Numbered from the stretch's first letter, positions 1-8,940 are shown. The stretch: 32,935 bases of DNA from an uncultured Clostridium sp. (GCA_958413095.1 CATYUF010000015.1:1-32935), one strand, 5' to 3'. The notes: generated by a model from the sequence alone, not told the origin. Program-made: numbers and translations.

Positions 1-8
1 AAAAAGAC

Positions 9-37
9 TTAAAAAAATTGACATAATATGATATAAT
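9..37 (+). promoter_or_regulatory. Putative mnmE promoter (extended -10)
   Basis: TATAAT lies at 32-37 and is preceded by TG one base upstream (29-30), an extended -10 arrangement. A weak -35-like TTAAAA at 9-14 is 17 bases away. A perfect TTGACA at 18-23 is only 8 bases from the TATAAT, so it is probably not its partner. The AAAGGAGGT ribosome binding site of mnmE follows at 62-70. No transcript data are available. Confidence 0.5.
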
Positions 38-74
38 ATAAAAAGTTTTTGTATAAAGAAAAAAGGAGGTTTTT

Positions 75-1446
75 ATGAGTACAATAGCATCAATATCTAC
101 GGCTCCACGGAATAGGAGGAATAGGTATAATAAGAATGAGTGGTGAAAATTGTTTTAAAGTTTTAGATAAAATATTTGAACCAAAGAAAAAAGAAGAAAT
201 AGAAGATATAAAAGGATATAGAATGAAATATGGAAATATAGTAGCTGATGGAGAAATAGTTGATGAAGTATTAGTTTCATATTTCAAAGCACCAAGAAGC
301 TATACAGCAGAAAATATGTGTGAAATAAACTCACATGGAGGGAATATCATAGTAAAAAAAATACTAGAATTATGCTTGAAAAATGGTGCAGAACTAGCTG
401 AACCAGGGGAATTTACCAAAAGAGCATTTTTAAACGGAAGAATAGATTTATTACAAGCAGAATCTGTTATAGATATAATAAATGCTAAATCAGAGAGGGA
501 AGCAAAGACCGGTATAAAGCAATTAGAGGGCACTCTTTCAAACGAAATTGCCAAAATAAAGCAAGAAATATTAGATGTAATGGTAAATATCGAAGTTGCT
601 ATTGATTATCCTGAATATGATGTTGAAGATGTTACAAATAACCAAATAATAGATATGTTAAATAGTGTAAAAACTAAATTAACTAAATTAGAAAAAAGCT
701 TCGATAATGGAAAAATTATAAAAGACGGAATAAAAACAGCAATAATAGGTAAGCCAAATGCAGGTAAATCTTCATTATTAAACAAAATTTTAAGAGAAGA
801 AAGAGCTATTGTAACTGAATATGAGGGAACTACAAGAGATACTATTGAAGAATTTGTAAATATCAATGGAATACCATTAAAATTAATAGATACAGCAGGA
901 ATAAGAAATGCTAAAGATGAAGTAGAGAAAATAGGAATAGCTAAAGCCAAAGAAATAGCTAAAGAAGCAGAACTTGTAATTGCTATTTTTGACAGTACAA
1001 AACATTTAACAAAAGAAGATATAGAAATAATCGAATTAATAAAAAATAAAAATGCAATAATTGTACTTAATAAAATAGATTTAGAGCCAGTAATTGATGA
1101 AAATGATGAACATTTTTCAAAAGTTAAAAGTAAAATTATAAAGATATCAGCTTTAAATAATATAGGAATAGAAGAAATTTATGGAGAAATAACAAATTTA
1201 TTTAATTTAAATGAAATAAATTTAGATAATGAAATTGTTATTACAAATATTAGGCATAAAAATTTAATAGAAAAATCAATTGAAAGTGTAAATAAAACTT
1301 TAAAAACTATTGAAGATAAAATGCCATTAGATATAGTTGCAATTTATATAAAAGAAATTTTGGAAAATTTAGGAAATATAACAGGAGAAGTTGTAACAGA
1401 AGATATAATAAATGAAATTTTTGCTAAATTTTGTCTAGGAAAATAA
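75..1446 (+). CDS. mnmE: tRNA modification GTPase MnmE (TrmE), with an apparent +1 frameshift near the start
   Basis: MnmE works with MnmG to put the (carboxymethyl)aminomethyl group on U34 of some tRNAs, using GTP, K+ and a formyl-folate bound by its N-terminal domain. The G domain shows GKPNAGKS, EGTTRDT, DTAG and NKID (residues about 225-232, 250-256, 272-275, 332-335 in restored numbering). The protein ends in the family's catalytic CxGK tail, here CLGK. AAAGGAGGT at 62-70 points to ATG 75. That frame reads MSTIASISTAP and then leaves the family pattern, whereas the frame one base on reads GIGGIGIIRMSG and stays open to 1446. Removing one base (C108) joins them into 456 residues, the usual MnmE length. 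As written, an intact product could only start at ATG 136, losing the conserved first 20 residues with no good ribosome binding site. This is either a real lesion or a base-calling error. The family assignment is secure. Confidence 0.96.
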
Positions 1447-1867
1447 ATTATAAAATAAGCCACTTAAAATAAAAAATAAACCAAATAAAATATAAAATAG
1501 TATAACTTGTAAGATAAAAGATAAAAACGCTTAAAAACGAATTTAAAGAGAATTAAAGATACTTTAAAAATTAACAAAAAAATAAATAAAAATGGAGTAA
1601 AAAAATGTTTACTAAAAAGTAAATGACGAACACATAAGTGGTGGAACACTACAAACACAACGGGTCTATGAACCAGAAAACATAAAAAAACAATGTTATG
1701 TAAATGTAGAAAAATGTCGAATATAGCTTTTTGAATTCAAAAAACCTAATGTAATACAATGTAATACCAAAAGCTATTTACTAATTAGTAAAATTTTCAA
1801 ACAAACATTAATGAAACATAACTTTCTGTTTCACACGGAAGTAGGAATAAAAAGGAGAGAAACAAAA
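1447..1867 (+). promoter_or_regulatory. mnmE-mnmG intergenic region: candidate promoter, operator palindrome and leader hairpin
   Basis: No convincing gene is present. The stretch 1621-1680 is richer in G and C than its surroundings and one frame stays open for about 35 codons to a TAG near 1726, but it has no start codon and I do not recognise it. A promoter-like pair, TTGAAT (1731-1736) and TACAAT (1755-1760), has an 18-base spacer. A 9-base inverted repeat (1723-1731 with 1769-1777) brackets it. TTTACTAATTAGTAAA at 1777-1792 is a perfect 16-base palindrome. TGAAACA (1812-1818) and TGTTTCA (1827-1833) form a 7-base stem in the presumed mnmG leader. Together these suggest regulation of mnmG; the regulator is unknown. 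Confidence 0.45.
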
Positions 1868-3745
1868 ATGGAATATTTTGCAGGAGAATATGATATAGCA
1901 GTTGTAGGTGCAGGTCATGCTGGATGTGAAGCGGCATTGGCAGCTGCAAGACTAGGAATGAAAACGCTAATTTTTTCAATTAGCTTAGAAGCAATAGCTA
2001 ATATGCCATGTAATCCACATATAGGTGGTAGTTCAAAAGGACATTTAGTAAGAGAAATTGATGCTCTTGGTGGAGAGATGGGGAAAAATATAGATAAAAC
2101 AATGATACAAGTAAAAATGTTAAATACTTCTAAAGGACCAGCAGTATATTCATTAAGAGCGCAAGCAGATAGAAAAAAATATCAAGCAGAAATGAAGCAT
2201 ACTTTGGAGAAACAAGCAAATCTTGAGGTAAAACAGGGAGAAATTGTGGATATCTCTGTGGAAAATGGAAGGGTAACGGCGATTAAAACTGATGTAGGAG
2301 CAATATATAAGGTAAAAGCCGTTATACTTGCAACAGGAACATACTTGAAAGGGAAAATTTTTATAGGAGATTATTCAAAAGAAAGTGGGCCAGATGGTGT
2401 AGCAGCAGCTAATGAATTATCTAATGTGCTAAAGAAATTAGGTATTAATTTAGTAAGATTTAAAACAGGAACACCAGCTAGAATAAACAGAAGAAGTATT
2501 GATTTTTCTAAGATGGAAGTACAAAAAGGTGATAACAATATAGAAGCTTTTTCATTTGAAAATGAGCCTAAAGATTTTGAACAAGTAGATTGTTATCTAA
2601 CATATACAAATGATGAAACACATAAAATAATAAAAGAAAATTTACACAGGTCACCATTATATTCAGGAAGGATAGAAGGAACAGGACCAAGATATTGTCC
2701 ATCAATAGAAGATAAAGTAGTGAGATTTAGCGATAAACCAAGACATCAAGCTTTCGTTGAGCCAGTAGGACTAGATACAGAAGAAATGTATATTCAAGGA
2801 ATGAGCTCATCATTACCAGAAGATGTCCAAATTGCTTTTTATAGAACATTACCAGGTTTAGAAAAAGCAGAATTTACTAGACCAGCATACGCAATAGAAT
2901 ATGACTGTATAGATCCATCAAACTTAAAGCTTTCTTTAGAATATAAAGGGATAGAAGGATTATTTATGGCAGGACAAATAAATGGTACTTCTGGATACGA
3001 AGAAGCAGCGTGTCAAGGATTACTTGCAGGAATAAATGCAACACAAAAAATAAAAGGAAAAGAGCCATTAATATTAGATAGAACACAAGGATATATAGGA
3101 GTTTTAATAGATGATATAGTAACAAAGGGGACTAATGAACCTTACAGAATGATGACTTCTAGAGCTGAATATAGACTTTTATTAAGACAAGATAATGCAG
3201 ATTTAAGATTAACTGAAATAGGACATGAAATAGGTTTAATATCTGATGAAAGATATAAAAGATTTTTAACTAAAAAAGAGAATATAGAAAAAGAAGTGGA
3301 AAGATTAAAGAAGACAGTAGTAAAACCAACAGAGAAAGTAAATAAAATACTTAAAAAATGTGGTACATCAGAATTAAATAATGGAAGTAAAATGGCTGAA
3401 TTAATAAAAAGACCAGAAGTTTCTTATGAAATATTAAAAGATATAGACGAAAATAGGCCAGAACTTACAGCGCAAGAGAAAGAAGAAGTTGAAATTCAAA
3501 TAAAATATGAAGGATATATTAAGTTGCAAGAGGAACAAGTAGAAAAATTTAAAAAATTAGAAGAAAAGATTTTACCAGAAAATATAGATTATGAAACAAT
3601 TAATGGAATAAGCTTAGAAGGAAGACAAAAGCTAAATAAATTTAAACCTCGTTCAATAGGTCAAGCCTCTAGAATATCAGGGGTTTCACCAGCAGATGTA
3701 TCAGTGCTTTTAGTATATTTGCAACAGATAGGAAATAAGAAATAA
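1868..3745 (+). CDS. mnmG: tRNA uridine-5-carboxymethylaminomethyl modification enzyme MnmG (GidA)
   Basis: MnmG is the FAD- and NADH-dependent partner of MnmE in wobble-uridine modification; the two form a cytoplasmic complex. The N-terminus carries the dinucleotide-binding pattern VVGAGHAGCEAA (about residues 12-23), followed by the family signatures NPHIGGSSKGHLVREIDALGG and KTGTPARI. The C-terminal helical domain ends with the typical RISGVSPADVSVLL. I chose ATG 1868, giving 625 residues (family usual about 620-630), because AAAGGAGA at 1851-1858 is well placed for it. The frame is also open upstream to ATG 1811, but those 19 residues do not look like MnmG and include the leader hairpin. 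It lies downstream of mnmE with a 421-base gap, longer than usual for this pair, so a separate promoter is likely. Confidence 0.97.
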   Translation: MEYFAGEYDIAVVGAGHAGCEAALAAARLGMKTLIFSISLEAIANMPCNPHIGGSSKGHLVREIDALGGEMGKNIDKTMIQVKMLNTSKGPAVYSLRAQADRKKYQAEMKHTLEKQANLEVKQGEIVDISVENGRVTAIKTDVGAIYKVKAVILATGTYLKGKIFIGDYSKESGPDGVAAANELSNVLKKLGINLVRFKTGTPARINRRSIDFSKMEVQKGDNNIEAFSFENEPKDFEQVDCYLTYTNDETHKIIKENLHRSPLYSGRIEGTGPRYCPSIEDKVVRFSDKPRHQAFVEPVGLDTEEMYIQGMSSSLPEDVQIAFYRTLPGLEKAEFTRPAYAIEYDCIDPSNLKLSLEYKGIEGLFMAGQINGTSGYEEAACQGLLAGINATQKIKGKEPLILDRTQGYIGVLIDDIVTKGTNEPYRMMTSRAEYRLLLRQDNADLRLTEIGHEIGLISDERYKRFLTKKENIEKEVERLKKTVVKPTEKVNKILKKCGTSELNNGSKMAELIKRPEVSYEILKDIDENRPELTAQEKEEVEIQIKYEGYIKLQEEQVEKFKKLEEKILPENIDYETINGISLEGRQKLNKFKPRSIGQASRISGVSPADVSVLLVYLQQIGNKK

Positions 3746-3897
3746 AAAAATATATTGAAACTAAATAAAGTATGAGAATAATATAAAGTTATTTAAAAGT
3801 TATATTAATTTAAGGAAAACAAATAAAGGAAAAGAAGGTTGAGAAAGTTAATACTTTTTTAACTGGAATTGTACTTAAGGAGGAAATAATAGTAAAA

Positions 3898-4620
3898 ATG
3901 GAAATAGAAGAGTTTTCTAAGTTAATTAGTTCATATGGAAAAGAAATTTCAATAGAATTTTCAAATATTCAAATTGAAAAATTTTATAAATATATGAATT
4001 TATTAATAGAATGGAATGAAAAAATAAATTTAACAGCTATTACAGAGCCAAAGGAAATAATAATAAAACATTTTATTGATTCTTTAACTGTATTAAAGGA
4101 TATAAAAGGAAAAAACACACTTGTTGATGTTGGAACAGGAGCAGGTTTTCCAGGAATACCTTTAAAGATAATGAATGAAGAAATAAAAATTACATTATTA
4201 GACTCTTTAAATAAGAGAATAAATTTTTTAAATGAAGTAATAAATCAATTAGATTTAAAAAATATTGAGACAATACATTCTAGAGTAGAAGAAGCTGGAA
4301 AAAATAAAAAATACAGGGAAAGATTTGATATAGCTACTGCTAGAGCAGTTGCAAACTTAGCAACTTTATCAGAATATATGTTACCGTTAGTAAAAGTTGG
4401 TGGAAAAAGTATTTGTATGAAGGGTTCTGAAGTAAGTGAAGAACTTCAAAATAGTAAAAAAGCAATATCAATTTTAGGTGGAGAGATAGAAAATATAGAT
4501 AACTTTCAATTACCTAAATCAGATATGATGAGAAATATAGTAATTATTAAAAAAGTAAAAACTACTCCAAGCAAATACCCAAGAAAACCAGGAACACCAT
4601 CTAAGGAACCAATAAATTAA
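3898..4620 (+). CDS. rsmG: 16S rRNA (guanine(527)-N7)-methyltransferase RsmG (GidB)
   Basis: RsmG uses S-adenosylmethionine to methylate N7 of G527 in the 530 loop of 16S rRNA; loss in other bacteria gives low-level streptomycin resistance. The AdoMet-binding motif VDVGTGAGFPGIPLK is at residues 76-90, followed by the DSLNKR acidic-loop segment. The C-terminus has the family's KYPRKPGTPSKEPI ending. The 240-residue length fits. The start at ATG 3898 is supported by AAGGAGG at 3877-3883, though the spacing is on the long side. It sits 152 bases after mnmG, the classic Firmicutes neighbour, and a terminator follows 29 bases after its stop. Confidence 0.96.
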   Translation: MEIEEFSKLISSYGKEISIEFSNIQIEKFYKYMNLLIEWNEKINLTAITEPKEIIIKHFIDSLTVLKDIKGKNTLVDVGTGAGFPGIPLKIMNEEIKITLLDSLNKRINFLNEVINQLDLKNIETIHSRVEEAGKNKKYRERFDIATARAVANLATLSEYMLPLVKVGGKSICMKGSEVSEELQNSKKAISILGGEIENIDNFQLPKSDMMRNIVIIKKVKTTPSKYPRKPGTPSKEPIN

Positions 4621-4648
4621 TAATTAAAAGTTTCTTGTAAAACATGAG

Positions 4649-4690
4649 AACTGTACTAGAGATATATTTTAGTACAGTTTCTTTTTATTA
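4649..4690 (+). terminator. Rho-independent terminator after rsmG
   Basis: AACTGTACTA (4649-4658) pairs perfectly with TAGTACAGTT (4670-4679) across an 11-base loop, and a T-rich tract (TTCTTTTTATT) follows. It ends the mnmG-rsmG transcription unit and separates it from parA. Confidence 0.85.
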
Positions 4691-4979
4691 TTGTATAGGA
4701 AAAATAATTTTTTATCTTGACCTTATATAGGATTTTTCCGTATACAACAAGTAAAAGTTACCTTTAAAAAGATTCACGATAGCTTTTCTTATTTTAAAAA
4801 TTGTTAATATATAATTATCAACTATTTTCAGCTTCTCTACAATAAAGGATATTCTTCTGTAATAAAAAGTTAAAAAAATATCTTAAATTTATTGACTTTT
4901 TTGTTATATTTATATATGATAATAATAGGAAACAGATAAAACATATAAGTAAAAGTTAACTTAAATGGAGGCGGAATAA
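4691..4979 (+). promoter_or_regulatory. rsmG-parA intergenic region with parA promoter (TTGACT-17-TATGAT)
   Basis: TTGACT at 4892-4897 and TATGAT at 4915-4920 are 17 bases apart and lie 60 bases before the parA start, a good housekeeping promoter. A second promoter-like pair lies upstream: TTGACC (4717-4722) and TATACA (4741-4746), spacer 18. It overlaps an 8-base inverted repeat (GGAAAAAT 4698-4705, ATTTTTCC 4732-4739). I find no ORF with a ribosome binding site between 4747 and 4890. No complete parS palindrome is visible here. Confidence 0.6.
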
Positions 4980-5768
4980 TTGGGAAAAGTTATATCAGTA
5001 GCAAATCAAAAAGGTGGAGTAGGAAAAACAACAACAACAGTCAATTTAGGAACAATTTTAGCGAAAAAAGGAAAAAAAGTCTTATTAATTGATGCAGACC
5101 CACAAGGAAATGCTTCTAGTGGATTAGGAGTTGAAAAAGAAGTTGAAAGCTCTACATATGATATTTTAGTAAACGAAACAGAAATGAGTGAAGCAGTACA
5201 AACAACAATAATAAAAAATTTATATGTATGTCCATCAAATATGAGTTTAGCAGGAGCTGAAGTAGAATTAGTCTCTATGATGTCAAGAGAACAAAGATTA
5301 AAAGAGAAATTAGAACCTGTAAAAGATATATTTGATTATATATTAATAGACTGTCCACCATCATTAGGATTAATAACACTAAATGCATTTACAGCATCGG
5401 ATAGTGTATTGATTCCGGTACAATGTGAGTATTTTGCATTAGAAGGATTAGGACAACTAATAAATACAGTAAATTTAGTAAAAAGACATTTAAATAAAAA
5501 CATTGAAATTGAAGGAGCACTACTTACAATGTATGATATAAGAACAAATTTATCAAATCAAGTAGTAAAAGAAGTAAAAAAATATTTCAATGATAAAGTA
5601 TATAAAACAGTAATACCAAGAAATGTAAGATTAAGTGAAGCTCCTAGTTATGGAATGCCAATAACAGAATATGATCCAAAATCAAAGGGAGCAAAAAGCT
5701 ATGAGAAATTTACAAAAGAATTTCTAAAAATAAATGAAGAGGAACAAAAAGCAAAACATATGCAATAA
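4980..5768 (+). CDS. parA: Chromosome partitioning ATPase ParA (Soj)
   Basis: ParA-family ATPases bind DNA non-specifically as ATP dimers and, with ParB-parS complexes, separate newly replicated origins; in Bacillus, Soj also controls DnaA. The deviant Walker A box KGGVGKTTTT is at residues 11-20 with the signature lysine, a DADPQGN switch follows at about 39-45, and the Walker B region reads YILIDCPPS. The length of 262 residues is typical. The start codon is TTG at 4980, directed by GGAGG at 4968-4972; no in-frame ATG is as well placed. The gene directly precedes parB, 31 bases away, in one operon. Confidence 0.95.
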   Translation: MGKVISVANQKGGVGKTTTTVNLGTILAKKGKKVLLIDADPQGNASSGLGVEKEVESSTYDILVNETEMSEAVQTTIIKNLYVCPSNMSLAGAEVELVSMMSREQRLKEKLEPVKDIFDYILIDCPPSLGLITLNAFTASDSVLIPVQCEYFALEGLGQLINTVNLVKRHLNKNIEIEGALLTMYDIRTNLSNQVVKEVKKYFNDKVYKTVIPRNVRLSEAPSYGMPITEYDPKSKGAKSYEKFTKEFLKINEEEQKAKHMQ

Positions 5769-5799
5769 AAAAACAAAGGAATAGAAAGGATGGATGAAA

Positions 5800-6639
5800 A
5801 TGGCTAAAATGACAGGATTAGGAAAAGGATTAGATGCTTTATTTGGACCAGCACCAGAAGAAGAACAAGCAAAAGAAGATGATATTTTAAAAAATTTAAA
5901 AATAACAGAAGTAGAGCCAAATAGGGATCAACCAAGAAAGAATTTTGACCAAGAAGCCTTAGAAGAATTAGCAGAATCTATAAAAGAATATGGGTTAATA
6001 CAACCAATAGTAGTAACAAAAAAAGAAGGATATTATAGTATTATAGCTGGGGAAAGAAGATGGAGAGCATCAAAAATAGCAGGATTGCAAGAAATACCAG
6101 CAATAATAAGAGAAGACAATGAGAAAATAAATTCAGAAATATCATTAATAGAAAATATGCAAAGAGAAGACTTAAATCCATATGAAAAAGCATTAGGAGT
6201 AAGAACTTTAATAGATAATTATGGACTAACACAAGAAGAAGTTGCAAAAAAATTAGGAAAAGGAAGAAGTACAATAGCAAATATTGTTAGAGTATTAAAT
6301 TTAGAACCACGAGTTCTAGAAATGGCAAAAGAAGGAAAATTAACAGAAGGGCATTGTAAAGCTTTGCTTGCAATAACAGATCCAGAAAAACAATATAAAA
6401 CAGCGATACAAATGTTAGAAAGAGGAGCAACAGTAAGGCAAGTAGAGAAAAAAGCAAGAATAAAAGAAACAAAAGAAGAATTAGACAGAAATCATATACT
6501 ATATAAAAGTATAGAAGATAATTTTCAAAGCTTTTTTGGGTCTAAAGTAAGACTTGATGCAGGAAAGAGAAGGGGAAAAATCATCATTGAATATACTTCA
6601 AATGATGATTTAGAAAGAATATTAGGATTAATAAAATAA
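5800..6639 (+). CDS. parB: Chromosome partitioning protein ParB (Spo0J)
   Basis: ParB loads on parS sites near the origin as a CTP-dependent clamp and stimulates ParA. The N-terminus has the ParA-contact segment GLGKGLDALFG, then the ParB/Srx CTPase domain with GERRWRAS at about residues 84-91, and the helix-turn-helix region LTQEEVAKKLGKGRSTIANI at about 143-162. The C-terminal dimer domain follows, for 279 residues in total. ATG 5794 is also possible, but the GAAAGGA ribosome binding site at 5784-5790 is only 3 bases from it and 9 from ATG 5800, so I prefer the latter. No consensus parS was found inside the gene or nearby. Confidence 0.95.
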   Translation: MAKMTGLGKGLDALFGPAPEEEQAKEDDILKNLKITEVEPNRDQPRKNFDQEALEELAESIKEYGLIQPIVVTKKEGYYSIIAGERRWRASKIAGLQEIPAIIREDNEKINSEISLIENMQREDLNPYEKALGVRTLIDNYGLTQEEVAKKLGKGRSTIANIVRVLNLEPRVLEMAKEGKLTEGHCKALLAITDPEKQYKTAIQMLERGATVRQVEKKARIKETKEELDRNHILYKSIEDNFQSFFGSKVRLDAGKRRGKIIIEYTSNDDLERILGLIK

Positions 6640-6673
6640 ATATAATCGTTTTATTAAAGAAAGAGATGGTGTG

Positions 6674-7189
6674 ATGGAAAATATATTAGAATTATTAAAA
6701 ACAGATAATTTCTTAATAGCATTATCAGTAATAGTAATTTTATTATTAATAGGATTAGTAATAGTAATAATTAAATTTAATAAAATAAGTAAAAAATATA
6801 CAGAATTTATGAAGAAATTAGGAAATGGTAAAAACATAGAAGAAGACCTGGAAAATTATATGTATAGAGTAGAAAGAGTTGAAAAACAAAATGCAGATAT
6901 TTTAAACTACATAAAAAATATAGATAATGACTTAAGTAAATGTATTCAAAAAATAGGAATTGTTAGATATAATGCATTTCAAGATACAGGAAGTGATTTA
7001 AGTTTTGTATTAGCATTATTAGATGAAAGAAATAATGGTGTTGTTCTGAATGGAATTTATTCAAGAGAAATGTCAAATATTTATGCAAAACCAGTTGAAA
7101 ACGGAAAATCTAAATATACTATTTCAGAAGAAGAAAATTTGGCAATTGAAAAAGCAATAAATGGAGATGGAACTATTAGGGTGAAGTGA
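6674..7189 (+). CDS. DUF4446 family membrane-anchored protein
   Basis: The 171-residue protein has one N-terminal membrane span (about residues 14-36, FLIALSVIVILLLIGLVIVI), a short charged helix likely to form a coiled coil, and a globular domain. That domain carries the DUF4446 signature VRYNAFQDTGSDLSFVLALL followed by GVVLNGIYSRE. The family is commonly found right after parB in Clostridia, as here (34-base gap), which hints at a link with origin organisation or sporulation, but no function is established. A GTG one codon earlier at 6671 is an alternative start. The ribosome binding site is weak (AAAGAGATGG). The stop codon lies one base before the next ATG, so the two genes are probably translationally coupled. 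Confidence 0.85.
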   Translation: MENILELLKTDNFLIALSVIVILLLIGLVIVIIKFNKISKKYTEFMKKLGNGKNIEEDLENYMYRVERVEKQNADILNYIKNIDNDLSKCIQKIGIVRYNAFQDTGSDLSFVLALLDERNNGVVLNGIYSREMSNIYAKPVENGKSKYTISEEENLAIEKAINGDGTIRVK

Positions 7190-7190
7190 A

Positions 7191-8666
7191 ATGAAAAAAA
7201 TGTTAAGTAAAGATTATATTTTGTTTGGAATATTATTTTTAATTACCATAGGAATAGGGGAAAATATTGATATAGCTGTATCAGATGAATTGTGGAATTT
7301 TCAAAATATCTATAAAATATATAATGGATATGGGATATATGAAGGAGCAAATATTATTATTACTCCTCTATTTTTTTATATAGGAAATTTAATATTTAAA
7401 ATATTAGGTGCTAATTTTTTTGTATTTAGATTATATAATTGTATTTTAGTAAGTATACTATTTTTTATGATATATAAAATTCTAAAAGAACTTATAAAAA
7501 GTAAAAAAATTTCAATTATATTAACAATAATAGCAATATTATATAGTAATTTTTTTATAATAGCCATAGGAGCTAACTATAATATAATGGCATTAGATAT
7601 AGTTTTAATAGGAATATATGTATTAATAACAAATAAAATAAAAAATATGCAATTAATTCAAGGAATTATAACAGGATTAATATTTTTTACTAAGCAAAAC
7701 ATAGGTGTATATTATGGTATAGCATATTTTATATATATGGTTTTTGATTTTAATAATAAAAAATATAATATAAAAGATATATTAAAAAATATTTCAAAGT
7801 ACTTTTTAGGTGGAATAGGTATATCATTAATATTTTTAATAGAGTTAATAGTAAATAATAAAATAGATGGTTTTATAAATTATGCTATTCTAGGAATGAA
7901 AGAATTTTCATTTAAAAATATAAGCATAGAATTGAATAATTTTATATTTTTTATAAGTATATTTTTAATAAATGTTTTGATAACTATATATTTATTAAAA
8001 AAAGCAAAATTAGAAGATACAGAAAAAAGAAATTTGAAGATAATGTTGACATTTTCAATAATATTAGCAATGTGGACTTTTCCTATATTTAATAAAGCAC
8101 ATATATTATTAGGAATACTAATAACGATAATTAATTTAATATATTGTATATTTATAATGTTTAAAGATATTATAAAAGAAAATAAAATTATAAACAATAA
8201 TATGTATATATTAATAATATATTTATTAGTAATATCACTCATAAAACTATTTAATTGGTGCAATATGATTTGGGGTGAAAAATATTATTTTAAATATGAT
8301 GAGCCATATTTTGGTGGAGTTATAGAAGATGAAAAATACAAAGATATAAGAAATGTTACAGAGTACATAGAAAAAAGTAATAAAAAAATTATTATATTAT
8401 CTGAAAGAGCAGGATTATATATGATTCCTTTAAAAAGAAACAATGGAAAATTTGATTTACCTTTATTAGGGAACTTAGGAATAAAAGGAGAAGAAGGTTT
8501 AATAGATGAAATTAAGCAATTAGAGAATACACAAATCTTATTATACAAGGGAAAAGGAGATATTTCAGACCAAGAATCAGAAAAAGCTATAAACTATATA
8601 AAAAGCAATTGGGAAAAAATTGATAGTATCGGTGAATTTGAGGTTTATGACAACAAATTTACATAA
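7191..8666 (+). CDS. Polytopic membrane protein, GT-C (GT39/ArnT-like) glycosyltransferase candidate
   Basis: The 491-residue protein has about ten hydrophobic spans in its first 350 residues and a soluble C-terminal domain of about 140 residues. The first external loop contains SDE (D32, E33) followed by YGIYEGANIIITPLFFYIG, the arrangement seen in GT-C enzymes that use polyprenyl-phosphate sugars, where an Asp/Glu pair is catalytic. This is a fold-level inference; the sugar and acceptor are unknown. AGGGTGA at 7178-7184 is the ribosome binding site, inside the end of the DUF4446 gene. Codon use is extremely A/T-rich even for this genome. It could also be an oligosaccharide flippase-like protein, though the Asp-Glu loop argues against that. 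Confidence 0.65.
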   Translation: MKKMLSKDYILFGILFLITIGIGENIDIAVSDELWNFQNIYKIYNGYGIYEGANIIITPLFFYIGNLIFKILGANFFVFRLYNCILVSILFFMIYKILKELIKSKKISIILTIIAILYSNFFIIAIGANYNIMALDIVLIGIYVLITNKIKNMQLIQGIITGLIFFTKQNIGVYYGIAYFIYMVFDFNNKKYNIKDILKNISKYFLGGIGISLIFLIELIVNNKIDGFINYAILGMKEFSFKNISIELNNFIFFISIFLINVLITIYLLKKAKLEDTEKRNLKIMLTFSIILAMWTFPIFNKAHILLGILITIINLIYCIFIMFKDIIKENKIINNNMYILIIYLLVISLIKLFNWCNMIWGEKYYFKYDEPYFGGVIEDEKYKDIRNVTEYIEKSNKKIIILSERAGLYMIPLKRNNGKFDLPLLGNLGIKGEEGLIDEIKQLENTQILLYKGKGDISDQESEKAINYIKSNWEKIDSIGEFEVYDNKFT

Positions 8667-8744
8667 AACTTGCTAAAAATATCAGAACATGCTAAAATAA
8701 ATGTGTAGTAACTAAATAGTTTTTCAAAAAAAGGAGAAAAAGAT

Positions 8745-8897
8745 ATGTTCACAGTTTTAGCAACATTATTCGGAATTCTTTTAATAGTAGGAGGAATAGC
8801 AAATATTTTAGGAAATTTGAAGGAATTTAAAGAAATAATGAAAGGAATAGGAACAGTCTTGGTTGGTTTCATAGTATTAGCATTGTGTATGGGATGA
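8745..8897 (+). CDS. Small two-span membrane protein (50 residues)
   Basis: This short ORF has a strong AAGGAG ribosome binding site (8731-8736) 8 bases before its ATG. It encodes a hydrophobic segment (MFTVLATLFGILLIVGGIAN), a short charged turn (NLKEFKEIMKG) and a second hydrophobic segment (IGTVLVGFIVLALCMG), so a helical hairpin in the membrane is expected. A perfect terminator begins 7 bases after the stop, which supports a real transcription unit. I do not recognise the family and assign no function. The turn is charged rather than sticky, unlike most membrane-acting peptide toxins, but that possibility is not excluded. Confidence 0.6.
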   Translation: MFTVLATLFGILLIVGGIANILGNLKEFKEIMKGIGTVLVGFIVLALCMG

Positions 8898-8903
8898 AAG
8901 CCT

Positions 8904-8940
8904 AAAAAACCAGAAATCAATTTTTGATTTCTGGTTTTTT
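8904..8940. terminator. Strong bidirectional-type terminator
   Basis: A perfect 17-base stem (8904-8920 with 8924-8940) closes a 3-base loop. It starts with A6 and ends with T6, so it can terminate transcription in either direction. It follows the 50-residue membrane protein gene. Confidence 0.9.

Noticed and set aside
1464..1658. Minus-strand ORF of 64 codons between mnmE and mnmG
   Set aside because: It is Phe/Leu-rich low-complexity sequence with no ribosome binding site, expected from A-rich DNA read on the opposite strand.
1827..1842. TGTTTCACACGGAAGT as a parS site near mnmG
   Set aside because: Only the left half matches the consensus TGTTTCACGTGAAACA (11 of 16 overall); the TGTTTCA also forms a hairpin with an upstream TGAAACA, which explains it better.
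1811..1867. ATG 1811 as the mnmG start
   Set aside because: The extra 19 residues do not resemble MnmG and the 7-base leader hairpin lies there; AAAGGAGA supports ATG 1868.
6041..6472. Leu-rich minus-strand ORFs opposite parB (6041-6280 and 6287-6472)
   Set aside because: They are complements of Lys/Glu-rich codons in parB, with no ribosome binding sites.
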